Shown: in pieces, positions 34,469 to 42,986 of the stretch | Position numbering within the stretch: the stretch's first letter is position 1 | Layout of the letters: every line of letters begins with the position of its first letter | Assembly: GCF_029894125.1 (NCBI RefSeq) | Contig: NZ_JARXYZ010000046.1 | Span: 1 to 56,245 of the forward strand | DNA from: Kitasatospora sp. MAA19 | Lineage (GTDB): Bacteria; Actinomycetota; Actinomycetes; Streptomycetales; Streptomycetaceae | Reading direction: 5' to 3' | Length of the DNA stretch: 56,245 nt | The notes under the pieces: generated by a model | The model's database searches: none | What the model was told of the DNA's origin: nothing | What the model saw: only the letters and a program-made list of their open reading frames with translations | Made by a program: the position numbers and the translations under genes

Positions 34469-34608
34469 TTGTCTAGTCAATATGAACAACATGCGCCATA
34501 GCCCTTGACCAATCGCGTCCGGGGTGCAAGAGTTCTCGTTGTCCGCACATTGTCTAGGCAATGTGATTCGACAACAAGGGCTAGGCAATGAGCCCTTGAG
34601 TAGGCAAA
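34469..34608. promoter_or_regulatory. GntR operator cluster
   Basis: TTGTCTAGTCAA (34469-34480) and TTGTCTAGGCAA (34550-34561), with half-sites CTAGGCAA (34581-34588) and TAGGCAAA (34601-34608). They lie between the GntR-GNAT gene and the divergent transfer-gene chain, in a relatively A/T-rich stretch. Confidence 0.75.
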
Positions 34609-34609
34609 A

Positions 34610-34680
34610 CGAAAGGCCCGCCGGGCATGGCGGGCCTTTCGAGAAGTCACCAAGGCCCGCCGGGCATGGCCGGCCTTGGA
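34610..34680 (+). terminator. two similar hairpins in tandem
   Basis: CGAAAGGCCCGCC with GGCGGGCCTTTCG (34610-34641, 13-bp perfect arms), then a second, imperfect hairpin sharing AAGGCCCGCCGGGCATGGC (34652-34680). They lie between the operators and the small-ORF chain; they could attenuate the transfer operon. Confidence 0.7.
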
Positions 34681-34713
34681 CAACAGGGTCACCAACGTGA
34701 AGGGAGCTGACCC

Positions 34714-34779
34714 GTGAACAGTCTGACAGCTCTGCCCGACACCGGGCGCCACGGCGGCATCGCTGGAGGTGCCCGATGA
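34714..34779 (+). CDS. 21-residue leader-like ORF
   Basis: GTG 34714 with GGGAG seven bases upstream reads VNSLTALPDTGRHGGIAGGA then R and stop. The stop overlaps the ATG of the next gene (ATGA). It lies right after the tandem hairpins, so it may be a coupling or leader peptide for the transfer genes. Confidence 0.5.
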   Translation: MNSLTALPDTGRHGGIAGGAR

Positions 34780-35036
34780 GCATCCGGTCCTACTTCGGCT
34801 TCGGCGCCAGCCCGTCCGCGACCGCCGCCGAGCCCATGACCAAAACCCGCTACGCCACCTCGAGCCCGACCGCCGCCTCCACGGACACCCGCCCCGAGCG
34901 GCAGATCGTCCCGGTCGACGGCCGGGTGCCCCTCACCCCCGAGCAGGACCCCTACGGGGAGGGGAGCAGCGAGCCCGTGCGGCGCAACTTCGGGCGCCCC
35001 GGACCCTGGCCCGACCTGCCGGGCGGCGCCGCGTGA
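34776..35036 (+). CDS. small hypothetical protein (spread-gene-like)
   Basis: Encodes 86 residues (MSIRSYFGFGASPSATAAEP), Pro/Thr-rich and probably disordered, ending GRPGPWPDLPGGAA. It overlaps the ORFs on both sides. Position and size recall the small spd genes of Streptomyces conjugative plasmids, but there is no domain to confirm this. Confidence 0.6.
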   Translation: MSIRSYFGFGASPSATAAEPMTKTRYATSSPTAASTDTRPERQIVPVDGRVPLTPEQDPYGEGSSEPVRRNFGRPGPWPDLPGGAA

Positions 35037-35236
35037 CGGACGCGCCGGTGCTGAACCAGGCCGACCTCGCCCTCAGGTGGGCGCGTCAGGCCGACGCCAG
35101 GCGCACCCCCTCCGGCGAGTGCCCGCCCCGAGTCGCTCAGTTCCGGCCGCCGGACGCGCCGGTGCTGAACCAGGCCGACCTCGCCCTCAGGTGGGCGCGT
35201 CAGGCCGACGCCAGGCGCACTTCCAACAGCGGCTAG
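35033..35236 (+). CDS. 67-residue protein with exact internal duplication
   Basis: GTG 35033 overlaps the previous stop. The protein contains DAPVLNQADLALRWARQADA twice, encoded by a base-identical 70-bp repeat. Each unit is an amphipathic helix. The function is unknown. Confidence 0.6.
   Translation: MTDAPVLNQADLALRWARQADARRTPSGECPPRVAQFRPPDAPVLNQADLALRWARQADARRTSNSG
35037..35220 (+). repeat. 70-bp exact direct repeat
   Basis: 35037-35106 and 35151-35220 are identical, 114 bp apart (38 codons), so the reading frame is kept. Confidence 0.85.
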
Positions 35237-35683
35237 TCCGCCGCACCCCCGTACGCGTCGCCATCTTGATCGACGCCCACCCCCGGGCCGATCCCCTTCG
35301 CGGGCTGGAGCGGCCCCGTCAGTGGGCGCCGACCGAGCCATCGGTCAGCGCACCTGATCCGCACCACCCAGCGCCCGGAAGTCGCTTCCCCATCAGGACG
35401 GCCAAGGCAGCGCGGTTCCTTGATTCGACAACAGCCTGCGGGGCCCTGGCACGGCCTGCCGCAGGAGCACCATCCGCAGCCCGTGGCTGCCCTGATCCCC
35501 CGTCCGCCGGCATCAGCCGACGGCCGGGGGCGAACGGGGAGCTCCGGACCTTCGGGCCCACGGCCCGAGCACGGATGCCGACCGCCGTCCGCGACGGCAC
35601 CGGACCGCCCGGCCCCAGCTTGCAGGCACGGCCGGGCGGCCCACCCCACCGATCCGCTACACGAACCGAAGGGAGACACCAGG
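35237..35683. other. intergenic within transfer region
   Basis: No gene is supported in these 447 bases; the open frames on both strands lack coding character and starts. Confidence 0.4.
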
Positions 35684-35797
35684 ATGCCCGACTTCGCGCG
35701 CTGGGCGCTGGAGTACGTTGCGGCGCTGTTCCTCCTGTTCAACGCCGCGCTGATCGTCTACGGCTGCTACCTGCTGATCCGGAGGTGGCCGCGGTGA
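35684..35797 (+). CDS. 37-residue membrane peptide
   Basis: ATG 35684 with GGGAG upstream. MPDFARWALEYVAALFLLFN continues as AALIVYGCYLLIRRWPR: one membrane helix with a basic tail. It overlaps the next gene's GTG. Short single-helix proteins of this sort occur in Streptomyces spread operons. Confidence 0.7.
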   Translation: MPDFARWALEYVAALFLLFNAALIVYGCYLLIRRWPR

Positions 35798-36642
35798 CCG
35801 ACCAGACCACCAGCCCGGCCGACCTGTTCGACACCGTCTTCGCCACGCACACCGGCGAGATCGTGGACGCCGTAGTCATCGAGGACATCGCCGACGCCGA
35901 GATCATCGACCCGCTCCCCGAAGCCGAACCGGCACCGCAGATCATTGTGATCGAGCCCGAGCCCGTCACCACCGTGAAGGACTCCCCCGGCCCAGGAACC
36001 CACGTCCCGCCGCCGAGGACCGTCCCCTACGTCCCCCCGGCGCCCAGCACGTTCACCGCTCCGCCCCCGCCGCCGCTACCCCCGTGCACGCCGTGCGCTC
36101 CCGGCAGTAGCCCTAACTGCGGCGGATGCAACCTCCGCCCCGGCGAGCCGATCCCCGTCGAGGTCATCGCCCCGGTCCCGGTCCCGGTTTACGTGGTGGA
36201 GCCGCCCGCCCCGCCCGAGCCGATGTGGGACTGGTCCTGGCTCCAGCTCGGCAAGAACGCCGTCGCCGCCGGCCTGGCCGTCGTCCCGGCCTGGTACCTG
36301 CAGCCACTCGGGGCGCACTACGGCGTCCCCGTCGCCGCCACGGTACTCGTGCTCTTCCCGCTGCGGCCGGTCGCCTTCGCATCCGCCACCGTGTGCGCGG
36401 CCTGGTACGCCTCCGCCGCTGCGGGCCTGAATGAGGCCACCAGCAACACCATCGAGGCCCTGGCCTTGATCGCGCCGCTCGCCAGCTGGCGCATCCACGC
36501 CGCCAAGAACGGCACCCTCGCGCCGGTCTCGCCCCTGCGCCGGCTGGCCGCCTGGGTCGCCGTCCTGACCGGCGTCCTCAACATCCCCGCCATCACCGAC
36601 TTCACGACCTGGACTGTCCAGGTCTTCACCGGAGGGAACTGA
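35794..36642 (+). CDS. Pro-rich membrane protein (spread-protein-like)
   Basis: Encodes 282 residues from GTG 35794. The acidic N-terminus (VIEDIADAEIIDPLPEAEPA) leads to a Pro-rich linker with CTPCAPGSSPNCGGC, four Cys that may bind metal, then PIPVEVIAPVPVPVYVVEPP. The C-terminal 130 residues hold about four hydrophobic helices (NAVAAGLAVVPAWYLQPLG, VAATVLVLFPLRPVAFASAT and others). It is coupled to the ORFs on both sides upstream of traB, as spd genes are in conjugative Streptomyces plasmids. Confidence 0.7.
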   Translation: MTDQTTSPADLFDTVFATHTGEIVDAVVIEDIADAEIIDPLPEAEPAPQIIVIEPEPVTTVKDSPGPGTHVPPPRTVPYVPPAPSTFTAPPPPPLPPCTPCAPGSSPNCGGCNLRPGEPIPVEVIAPVPVPVYVVEPPAPPEPMWDWSWLQLGKNAVAAGLAVVPAWYLQPLGAHYGVPVAATVLVLFPLRPVAFASATVCAAWYASAAAGLNEATSNTIEALALIAPLASWRIHAAKNGTLAPVSPLRRLAAWVAVLTGVLNIPAITDFTTWTVQVFTGGN

Positions 36643-36647
36643 AACCC

Positions 36648-37157
36648 ATGGACATTACCCTCGGCACCTACGCCACCGTGCTCGGCCTCACCACGTGGCG
36701 CGTCGTCAAGGTCACCGGAATCGGCAAGCTCATCGCCGGCTCGAAGAACGTGACGGATCTGGTCCCGTTCGGTGTCGGCAACGTCGTCGGGGTCACCGGC
36801 GGCCTGTGCACCGGCGGCATCCTCGGCGGCCTGGGCTGGCTGAGCTACCAGGCCAGCGTCTACGGCGGACAGCTCACCCTCTGGGGCGCCACCGGCGCGG
36901 ACTCCACCACCCAGTACCACGGCGTCGAGCCGATCCCGCTCTCCAACGGCGGCTCCCTGCTGCTGTTCGTCGTCGCCGTCGGAGGCGCCGCCGCCTGGAA
37001 GGGCCTCAACAAGGGCCCGAAGCGCCAGCTGATGGCGGGCGTGGTCAACGGGGCCGCCCTCACCGCCGTCCCCCTTGTCGCCTACTACTCCCACCTCGCC
37101 TTGTCCACGGGCGGCGACAGCCTCCTCACCGCCCTGAACCACGCCGTCAGCTCCTGA
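36648..37157 (+). CDS. multi-pass membrane protein
   Basis: Encodes 169 residues (MDITLGTYATVLGLTTWRVV) with GGAGG upstream. Hydrophobic segments: VGNVVGVTGGLCTGGILGGL, GGSLLLFVVAVGGAAAW and LMAGVVNGAALTAVPLVAYY. It immediately precedes traB; a role in intramycelial spread or TraB anchoring is likely from position only. Confidence 0.65.
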   Translation: MDITLGTYATVLGLTTWRVVKVTGIGKLIAGSKNVTDLVPFGVGNVVGVTGGLCTGGILGGLGWLSYQASVYGGQLTLWGATGADSTTQYHGVEPIPLSNGGSLLLFVVAVGGAAAWKGLNKGPKRQLMAGVVNGAALTAVPLVAYYSHLALSTGGDSLLTALNHAVSS

Positions 37158-37183
37158 CCCACGACCAGAAAGGACAGCTCGAC

Positions 37184-39424
37184 GTGTCGGTGACGCTGAA
37201 CAAGCCCGCCCCCGACGACACACCCGACGAAGACGAGGTGGTCGACGCCGAGCTCCTCGACGACGACCACCCCGGCCCGCGGCCGGTCCAGCCGCTCCCG
37301 TGGTGGGAACGGCAGCGCGCCCACACCCGCGAGGGCCTGCGCGTCCTGGCCGCCGAGCGCGGCGCCTGGCTGACTGGCCACAACCTGAGCGACGAGTACG
37401 TGGCCGTCGACCTCCTCAACGGCCGCCACCGGCAGTGGAAGGGCGCGCAGGACATCGAGCACACGAACCTGAGCGCCCGCGCGAAGGAGCACCACGTCGA
37501 GGCCAAGAAGGCGACCTCCGCCTCCCGGGTCCAGAGCGTCACCCCGACCGAGTACGGCGCCGCCCGCAAGACCGCCCTCGCCGCCACGGCGACCGCCGCC
37601 CAGTGGGAGCAGCAGGCCGCAGCCGTCCTCGCCCGCAGTTACCAAAACCACCTGCCCGCGACCCCGGCGGAGATCAGCGAACACCGGCGCCGCATCGCCT
37701 CCCGGCGGCTGTGGCGCCGGTGCGTGCCGACCGTGCTCGCTGTTGTCGGGACGGTCCTGCTGACCGGCGGCGCCCACGGCCTGATGGTCGTGGGCGCCGC
37801 CGCGGCCGCCGCCGTGACCGTTGCGGGGTGGGCGAAGGGCGCGAATCCCAGCTGGCGCGCCGCCTCTCCGCAGCCGCCCGGCCTGGCCTACCCGGTGCCC
37901 GAGGGCACGCTCCTGGTCGCCCGCAACCCCGCGCCCGACGAACAGCGGGATCCGGCGGCGGCGCCGACAGAACCACCCGCCGCCGCACCTGCGCCGGGCC
38001 CGGCCGGCGCCCCGCGCGCCGACGCCCCGCAGCCGACCGGCCAGCCATACCCGATCCGGCTGGCCGCCACCCCGGAGCAGGCCGGGCAGTGCATCCACCT
38101 CGCCCTGCGCGCCGAGGGCCTGGCCGTGGGCTCCGTCACCGATGTCTCCCAGGAGCGCTGGGGCTGGAGGGCAACGGCTCACCTCACGAAGGGCCGGCCG
38201 AGCACCCTGGTTGCCAAACTGCCGGACCTGGAGGTGCTTCTCGGCGTCCAGCAGAACGGCGTCATGGCGCAGCCGCAGCGCGCCGCCGCCGGATCCGTGG
38301 TCCTGCGGGTCATCACCAGCGACCCGTTCGCGCAGATGCCCGAACACCCGGTCTACGCGCCGAAGTCGAACTCCATCCTGAACCCGGTGAACCTGGGCCC
38401 GTCCATGGACGGCACCGCGACGACGGTCGTGCTCGCCGGACAGAACATGTTGGTCGTCGCTGCCTCAGGTGGCGGGAAGTCCGCGCTGGTACGGACGATG
38501 GCCGACTACGTGACCAGCTGCTATGACGCCGTGGCGTGGGACATCGACCCCACCGGGCGCGGCCTGGGCCCCCTGCGGGGCGCGGCCGGACGTACCGCCT
38601 ACACCAAGGCGGACATCGACAAGGCGATCGGCGACATCATCCGGTACGCCCAGGCCCGTACCCGGCTGCTGGGCGACGACGTCGACAACTGGCAGGTCAC
38701 CGAGGACGCCCCGGCGATCATCGTGTTCTGTGACGAGTTCCTGCAGCTGACGCCCAAGCAGAGGGCCCGGCTGATCCAGGGCACCCGGATCACCCGCAAG
38801 GTCAGAATCTCGTTGGTGATCCTGGTACAGGACGGGACGGCCGACGCGGTCGGCGACGCGATCGCCGACGCGCTCGGCATCCGCATCATGCTCCCCTGCC
38901 GCCTCGCCGACGTGCCGCTGGTCGTCGGATCGAGCACCGCGGTCTCCGAGGGGTGGGCACCTCACCGGCTCACCCCCTCCCCGGGCGACTGGGACCCGGC
39001 CGACGCCGGGAAGTTCTACATCCTGGGGCCGGGCCTGACGGACCCGATCCTGCGTAAGTGCACCTACATGGGGCCGGTCGCAGCCAAGCAGCGCGCCGTC
39101 GAGCGCCAGGCGGCCGGAATCGTGCAGATCGACGCGGCGACCCTCACGGAGGCCGGCCACGATGCGGGCGGCGACGACGGAGACCAGGACGCCCGGATCG
39201 GGTGGGTCGCGGCCGCCTTCGACAACGACGCCGCGCTCAGCGCGGAGACCCTTCTGGAGCGCCTCACCGAGCGCTGGCCCGACGAGTTCGGCGACTGGAA
39301 CCGCACCCAGCTCCGCGATCTCCTCAAGCCCCTCGTGGGCGTGCCGAAGCCGGTCAACGTCGGCGGCAAGACCGCTCGGGGCTACCGGCTCCAGGACCTG
39401 ACGGACGCCCTCGAAGAGGCGTAA
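37184..39424 (+). CDS. traB: TraB-type FtsK/SpoIIIE conjugative DNA translocase
   Basis: Encodes 746 residues from GTG 37184. Two membrane helices lie near residues 185-215 (VLAVVGTVLLTGGAHGLMVV, GAAAAAAVTVAGW). The motor domain has Walker A AASGGGKSAL (about 426-435), DIDPTGRGLGPL, and Walker B AIIVFCDEF (about 510-518). The C-terminal part (AALSAETLLERLTERWPDEF, GDWNRTQLRDLLKPL, then RGYRLQDL) is a gamma-like winged helix, which in TraB reads 8-bp repeats at the clt site. It would transfer double-stranded plasmid DNA between mycelia. The acidic tract before the wing is a linker. Confidence 0.9.
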   Translation: MSVTLNKPAPDDTPDEDEVVDAELLDDDHPGPRPVQPLPWWERQRAHTREGLRVLAAERGAWLTGHNLSDEYVAVDLLNGRHRQWKGAQDIEHTNLSARAKEHHVEAKKATSASRVQSVTPTEYGAARKTALAATATAAQWEQQAAAVLARSYQNHLPATPAEISEHRRRIASRRLWRRCVPTVLAVVGTVLLTGGAHGLMVVGAAAAAAVTVAGWAKGANPSWRAASPQPPGLAYPVPEGTLLVARNPAPDEQRDPAAAPTEPPAAAPAPGPAGAPRADAPQPTGQPYPIRLAATPEQAGQCIHLALRAEGLAVGSVTDVSQERWGWRATAHLTKGRPSTLVAKLPDLEVLLGVQQNGVMAQPQRAAAGSVVLRVITSDPFAQMPEHPVYAPKSNSILNPVNLGPSMDGTATTVVLAGQNMLVVAASGGGKSALVRTMADYVTSCYDAVAWDIDPTGRGLGPLRGAAGRTAYTKADIDKAIGDIIRYAQARTRLLGDDVDNWQVTEDAPAIIVFCDEFLQLTPKQRARLIQGTRITRKVRISLVILVQDGTADAVGDAIADALGIRIMLPCRLADVPLVVGSSTAVSEGWAPHRLTPSPGDWDPADAGKFYILGPGLTDPILRKCTYMGPVAAKQRAVERQAAGIVQIDAATLTEAGHDAGGDDGDQDARIGWVAAAFDNDAALSAETLLERLTERWPDEFGDWNRTQLRDLLKPLVGVPKPVNVGGKTARGYRLQDLTDALEEA

Positions 39425-39437
39425 CCGAGGCCGCTGC

Positions 39438-39540
39438 GGGGGTGTAACCGGGGACGCCGGCCGTACGGCCGGATCACACCCTGGTTACGCCCCCACACAG
39501 GCTCTGACCTGCTCAGTTACGCCATTACGGCCATTACACC
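39438..39540. repeat. structured repeat region after traB, clt candidate
   Basis: Outer inverted repeat GGGGGTGTAACC (39438-39449) and GGTTACGCCCCC (39483-39494) enclosing the perfect 16-bp palindrome CCGGCCGTACGGCCGG (39457-39472). It is followed by three direct 9-bp-spaced copies of TTACGCC-like repeats (GTTACGCC, ATTACGGCC, ATTACACCC, 39516-39540). Position next to traB makes it a candidate cis-acting transfer locus. Confidence 0.5.
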
Positions 39541-39688
39541 CACCCCCCGCCCAACGCCCCCGGAGGTGCCCTCCAGGCCCCTCCGGGGGAGGCCTCGACG
39601 GCGACCTGCCGGACACGCCGTCACCGCCCGGGACGGAGATCGCCAAACCCGCCCCACCCGGTCGGCCCGGTTCACCAGACTGTGCGTC

Positions 39689-40009
39689 ATGGGCTACTAC
39701 ACGACCACCCGCCACGCCTCCGACGCCGCCGATGCGATCCGCACCATCCGGGAGAAGGCCACCGACCGCGACGCCTACGACGACGTGGACGAGATCACCC
39801 GCACCGCCGAGCACCTGCGCGCCCTGGCCGAGCACCTGCCCCCCGTCCTCACCCAGCAGGGCCTCGCCCTGCTCCTGCACGCCCGCGACCCCGAACAACG
39901 CGAGGTTACCGACGGCCAGAAGGCCCTCGCCCAGGCCGCCGCCCACGCGGTCCGGCTGGAGGAGGCCCTGCGCACGGCGATCGAGGAGATGCGCCGGGTA
40001 CGCGACTGA
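39689..40009 (+). CDS. small helical hypothetical protein
   Basis: 106 residues from ATG 39689 (MGYYTTTRHASDAADAIRTI). It is acidic and entirely helical (DDVDEITRTAEHLRALAEHL). Not recognised. In-frame sequence upstream to 39566 lacks coding character. A hairpin follows at 40055. Confidence 0.65.
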   Translation: MGYYTTTRHASDAADAIRTIREKATDRDAYDDVDEITRTAEHLRALAEHLPPVLTQQGLALLLHARDPEQREVTDGQKALAQAAAHAVRLEEALRTAIEEMRRVRD

Positions 40010-40054
40010 CCCACCGTCAGCGAGCACCACCCGGCTTCTCAGGACGGTTTTCCG

Positions 40055-40084
40055 TGCGGCTGCTCCGGTCCAGGAGCAGCCGCA
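40055..40084 (+). terminator. hairpin terminator
   Basis: 12-bp perfect arms TGCGGCTGCTCC (40055-40066) and GGAGCAGCCGCA (40073-40084), 6-nt loop. Confidence 0.75.
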
Positions 40085-40225
40085 GGCGGGACACAGAAGC
40101 CGGCTTCTGCACCAAGCCGTTCCTGACGTCCTAGGCAGCACTCTCCTCGAGCCAGCCGACACCGCACGAACGCCACCGGCGGCAATCTGCCGACCGGACG
40201 GTGTGCGCCAGGCTTCCCAATCAGG

Positions 40226-40278
40226 ACTAAACCTGGTAATGTTCTCTGTGTTGGGGGGCGGATATCCCGCCCTTCCAG
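40226..40278 (+). promoter_or_regulatory. repeated promoter block, copy 1
   Basis: ACTAAACCTGGTAATGTTCT with a -10-like TAATGT (40237-40242), then TGTTGG six bases later and a GGGCGG/CCGCCC dyad. First of eight such blocks; drives the DUF2637 gene. Confidence 0.7.
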
Positions 40279-40294
40279 AGCGATTGGAGACCCC

Positions 40295-42709
40295 TTGAGC
40301 AGGAACTCCCGGGCCGCCTCGAAACGGCCCCGAAAGACCCCCCGGCAGGCCGCCCCGCCCGCCGTCCAGGACCCGGCGGAGGGGGTGCCCCGCGCCATGC
40401 CGGCTATCCCCGGCGAGGAGCAGGCCGCCGCCCCGGGCGAAGAAGACCGCAAGGGCGCAGAGGAAGCCCTCGCGGCCGCCGACCAGCAGGCTCAGGACCT
40501 GCTCGCCGAGGCCCAGAACAAGGCCGACGCCCTGGTCGCCGAGGCCCGGCAGGAAGCGGAGAAGGTCTGCGCAACCGCGAAGGGCACCGCCGAGACCGAG
40601 GCCAAGCAGGAGGCCGCGCGGATCCGCGACGCCGCTCGTCAGGAGGCGGACCGGATCCTTGCCGAGGCCGCCGCTGCGGCCGGGCGCCTTCAGGAGGAGG
40701 CGAAGCAGCAGGCCAACGCTCTGAAGGCGGAGGCCGAAGAGGCCCAGCGCACCGCGCGTGCCGCGCTGATCACCGCGCAGCAGACCGCCTCCAACCTCCA
40801 GGACCAGGCCGCCGCGGACACCGACCGCCTGCGCCAGGCCGTCGGCCGGGAGGTCGACCAGCGCCGGTCGGATGCCGACACCGACGCCGCCGCCCTGCGC
40901 GACGCAGCCCGCAAGGAGGCCGACGCGACCCGCACGGCAGCCAACCAGGCCGCCAGCGACGCCAACGAGCTCCTGACGAAGGCCCAGGCTCGTGAAGCTG
41001 CAGCCAAGGAGCGGGAGTTGGCCGCCGGAAGGGCCCTGGCCGAGGCCGAGGAGGTGCTGGAGCGTGCGATGTCGCGCACGATTCAGCGCAACCACCGCCG
41101 CGAGCTCAAGGACCAGGCGAAGGCGGACCGCCGACGCGCCCGACAGGCCGAGCGAGCGGACCGTGGCACCCTGTCCGACCGGGTCATGCGCTTCGTGCAG
41201 GCCAACCTGCGCCGTCTGATGGTGGTCATCCCGATCACCTCGCCGATGGCGGTGGCCTGGACCGGACAGGCGTCGTTCGCGGAGACCGTCCTGGACTGGG
41301 CCTTCCCGTTCACCATCTTGTTCGCGGCCGCCTGGGAGCTGTCCACGACCTTCACGGGCTGGATGTACCACGAAGCCCGTAAGCAGGGCGACGCTGGCAC
41401 GATCTACCGGGTCGCGACCTGGTGCTTTGCGAGCGGGGCCGCGGTAATGAACTACTGGCATAACTCCGGGCAGGTCACCGGCCGCAGCTTCGACTCGGCA
41501 TCCGGCAAGTGGGTCGACCAGATCACCTACTGGCACGCCACCCCCAAGGCGGTCAGCTTTGCGGTGGTGTCGATTACCGGCATGGTCCTGTGGGAGCTGT
41601 ACGCCCGGCTGATCCACAAGCAGTACCTGCGCAGCAAGGGACTGGCAGCGCGGGTGCGGCCAAAGATCACCCTGATTCGATGGGTCCGCTACCCCCGGCA
41701 CTCCTGGACCGCATGGTCCCTGACCATCACCGACGAGTCGCTGGTCACGCTGGAACTGGCGTGGGCTGCTGCCGAGACCAAACTGGCGCACCGCCGGTCC
41801 CTGAAGGCCGTACGCGCCGGCCTTCCGGTCCCGTCCACGTTCAGGGTGGTCCCGATCAGTCCCAGTCTCTCCCCGGCCGGTCTCCCCGGTCTCGCCGTGC
41901 AGGAGACCGGTCTCGCAACGACGCCGTACAACCGGGCCGCGACCTACGTCCTGGAGCGCCTGGACACCCAGGGAGGTACCTCGGGAGGGACGAAGCGCGA
42001 GACCACGGCCGGGACCCGACGGAAGGCCGAGACCGGCTTCCCCGCCCCGGCCCTGCCCGCCAGCGAGACCAGCTGGACCGAGACCCGCAGCATCGGGACC
42101 GGCGAGACTGGCACCCGCCGTCGCGAGACCAGGGAGACCTCCACGATCCCCGGCGTCGAGACTCGGCGCCGTGAGACCAACGGGTCCGGGACCAGGGCCG
42201 GAGAGACCACCGCTTCCGAGACCGAGACCATCGCTTCCGAGACCTGGACCGCCGAGACTCGGCGCCGTGAGACCAACGGGACCGGGACCAGCGCGGGAGA
42301 GACCACCGCTTCCGAGACCGAGACCACCGCTTCCGAGACCGAGACCATCGCTTCCGAGACCTGGACCGCCGAGACTCGGCGCCGTGAGACCAACGGGACT
42401 CCCCTTTCCGGTACCGAGGGGAGCGGGACCTCCGAGCCCGAGACCGACCAGGTCCCGGCCGAGACCGGCGAGGACGAGCCGGACGGCGAGGTCTCCAGCA
42501 TCGGCGAGATCGAGACCGAGATCGACCTCCTGCTGACCCGGTTGGTCCAGCGCGGGGGCCGGTTCACGGTCAAGCTCCCAGAGGCGATGTTGCTAACGGG
42601 GAGGCCCAAGTCGACGGCAGCCAAGCGCCTCGCCGTCGCGCGGGACCGGTACGACCGCCGTCCCAAGCCCAGCCCCGAGCGCACACCGGGGATCACGCAG
42701 GGCGCCTGA
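40295..42709 (+). CDS. DUF2637 membrane protein with coiled coil and repeats
   Basis: Encodes 804 residues from TTG 40295, with GGAG six bases upstream. Residues 45-290 are an Ala/Glu/Lys-rich coiled coil. Residues about 300-440 form the DUF2637 membrane part (LRRLMVVIPITSPMAVAWTG, WAFPFTILFAAAWELSTTFT, ATWCFASGAAVMNYWHNSGQ, VSFAVVSITGMVLWELYARL). A Thr/Glu-rich region follows with three ETRRRETNG units (about 620-700). The C-terminus (RGGRFTVKLPEAMLLTGRPK, STAAKRLAVARDRYD) looks like a winged helix. DUF2637 proteins are frequent neighbours of TraB on actinomycete plasmids and may act in spread. It could link the membrane to plasmid DNA (inference). Confidence 0.85.
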   Translation: MSRNSRAASKRPRKTPRQAAPPAVQDPAEGVPRAMPAIPGEEQAAAPGEEDRKGAEEALAAADQQAQDLLAEAQNKADALVAEARQEAEKVCATAKGTAETEAKQEAARIRDAARQEADRILAEAAAAAGRLQEEAKQQANALKAEAEEAQRTARAALITAQQTASNLQDQAAADTDRLRQAVGREVDQRRSDADTDAAALRDAARKEADATRTAANQAASDANELLTKAQAREAAAKERELAAGRALAEAEEVLERAMSRTIQRNHRRELKDQAKADRRRARQAERADRGTLSDRVMRFVQANLRRLMVVIPITSPMAVAWTGQASFAETVLDWAFPFTILFAAAWELSTTFTGWMYHEARKQGDAGTIYRVATWCFASGAAVMNYWHNSGQVTGRSFDSASGKWVDQITYWHATPKAVSFAVVSITGMVLWELYARLIHKQYLRSKGLAARVRPKITLIRWVRYPRHSWTAWSLTITDESLVTLELAWAAAETKLAHRRSLKAVRAGLPVPSTFRVVPISPSLSPAGLPGLAVQETGLATTPYNRAATYVLERLDTQGGTSGGTKRETTAGTRRKAETGFPAPALPASETSWTETRSIGTGETGTRRRETRETSTIPGVETRRRETNGSGTRAGETTASETETIASETWTAETRRRETNGTGTSAGETTASETETTASETETIASETWTAETRRRETNGTPLSGTEGSGTSEPETDQVPAETGEDEPDGEVSSIGEIETEIDLLLTRLVQRGGRFTVKLPEAMLLTGRPKSTAAKRLAVARDRYDRRPKPSPERTPGITQGA

Positions 42710-42719
42710 CGACGGCAAA

Positions 42720-42752
42720 GGGCCCCGGGATGAAGCAGACACCCCGGGGCCC
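42720..42752 (+). terminator. hairpin terminator
   Basis: 10-bp perfect arms GGGCCCCGGG and CCCGGGGCCC with a 13-nt loop, directly after the DUF2637 gene. Confidence 0.75.
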
Positions 42753-42872
42753 ACGCCGGGCGCCGACGGCACCCGCGGGCCGGGTTCGCCCCCGGCCTGC
42801 CCAGGCCAAGGCCAGGGCGGCCCAATACTCCCACCCCCGGAAGGTCGACGGGACGTCACCCTTCCCGATTAG

Positions 42873-42961
42873 TTCTAAAACTGGTAATGTTCTATCTGTC
42901 GGGACCGGTGGTCCCGACCACCCGGACGCACGTGGCAGTGCTCCGGCACCCGAAACACACC
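42873..42961 (+). promoter_or_regulatory. repeated promoter block, copy 2, with leader elements
   Basis: CTGGTAATGTTCTATCTGTC with -10-like TAATGT at 42885-42890. It is followed by a 9-bp perfect stem, GTCGGGACC (42898-42906) and GGTCCCGAC (42910-42918), at the presumed transcript start, and by the start-associated 13-mer CCCGAAACACACC (42949-42961). Confidence 0.75.
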
Positions 42962-42986
42962 CCCTTCCGACGAGAGACGAGGACCC

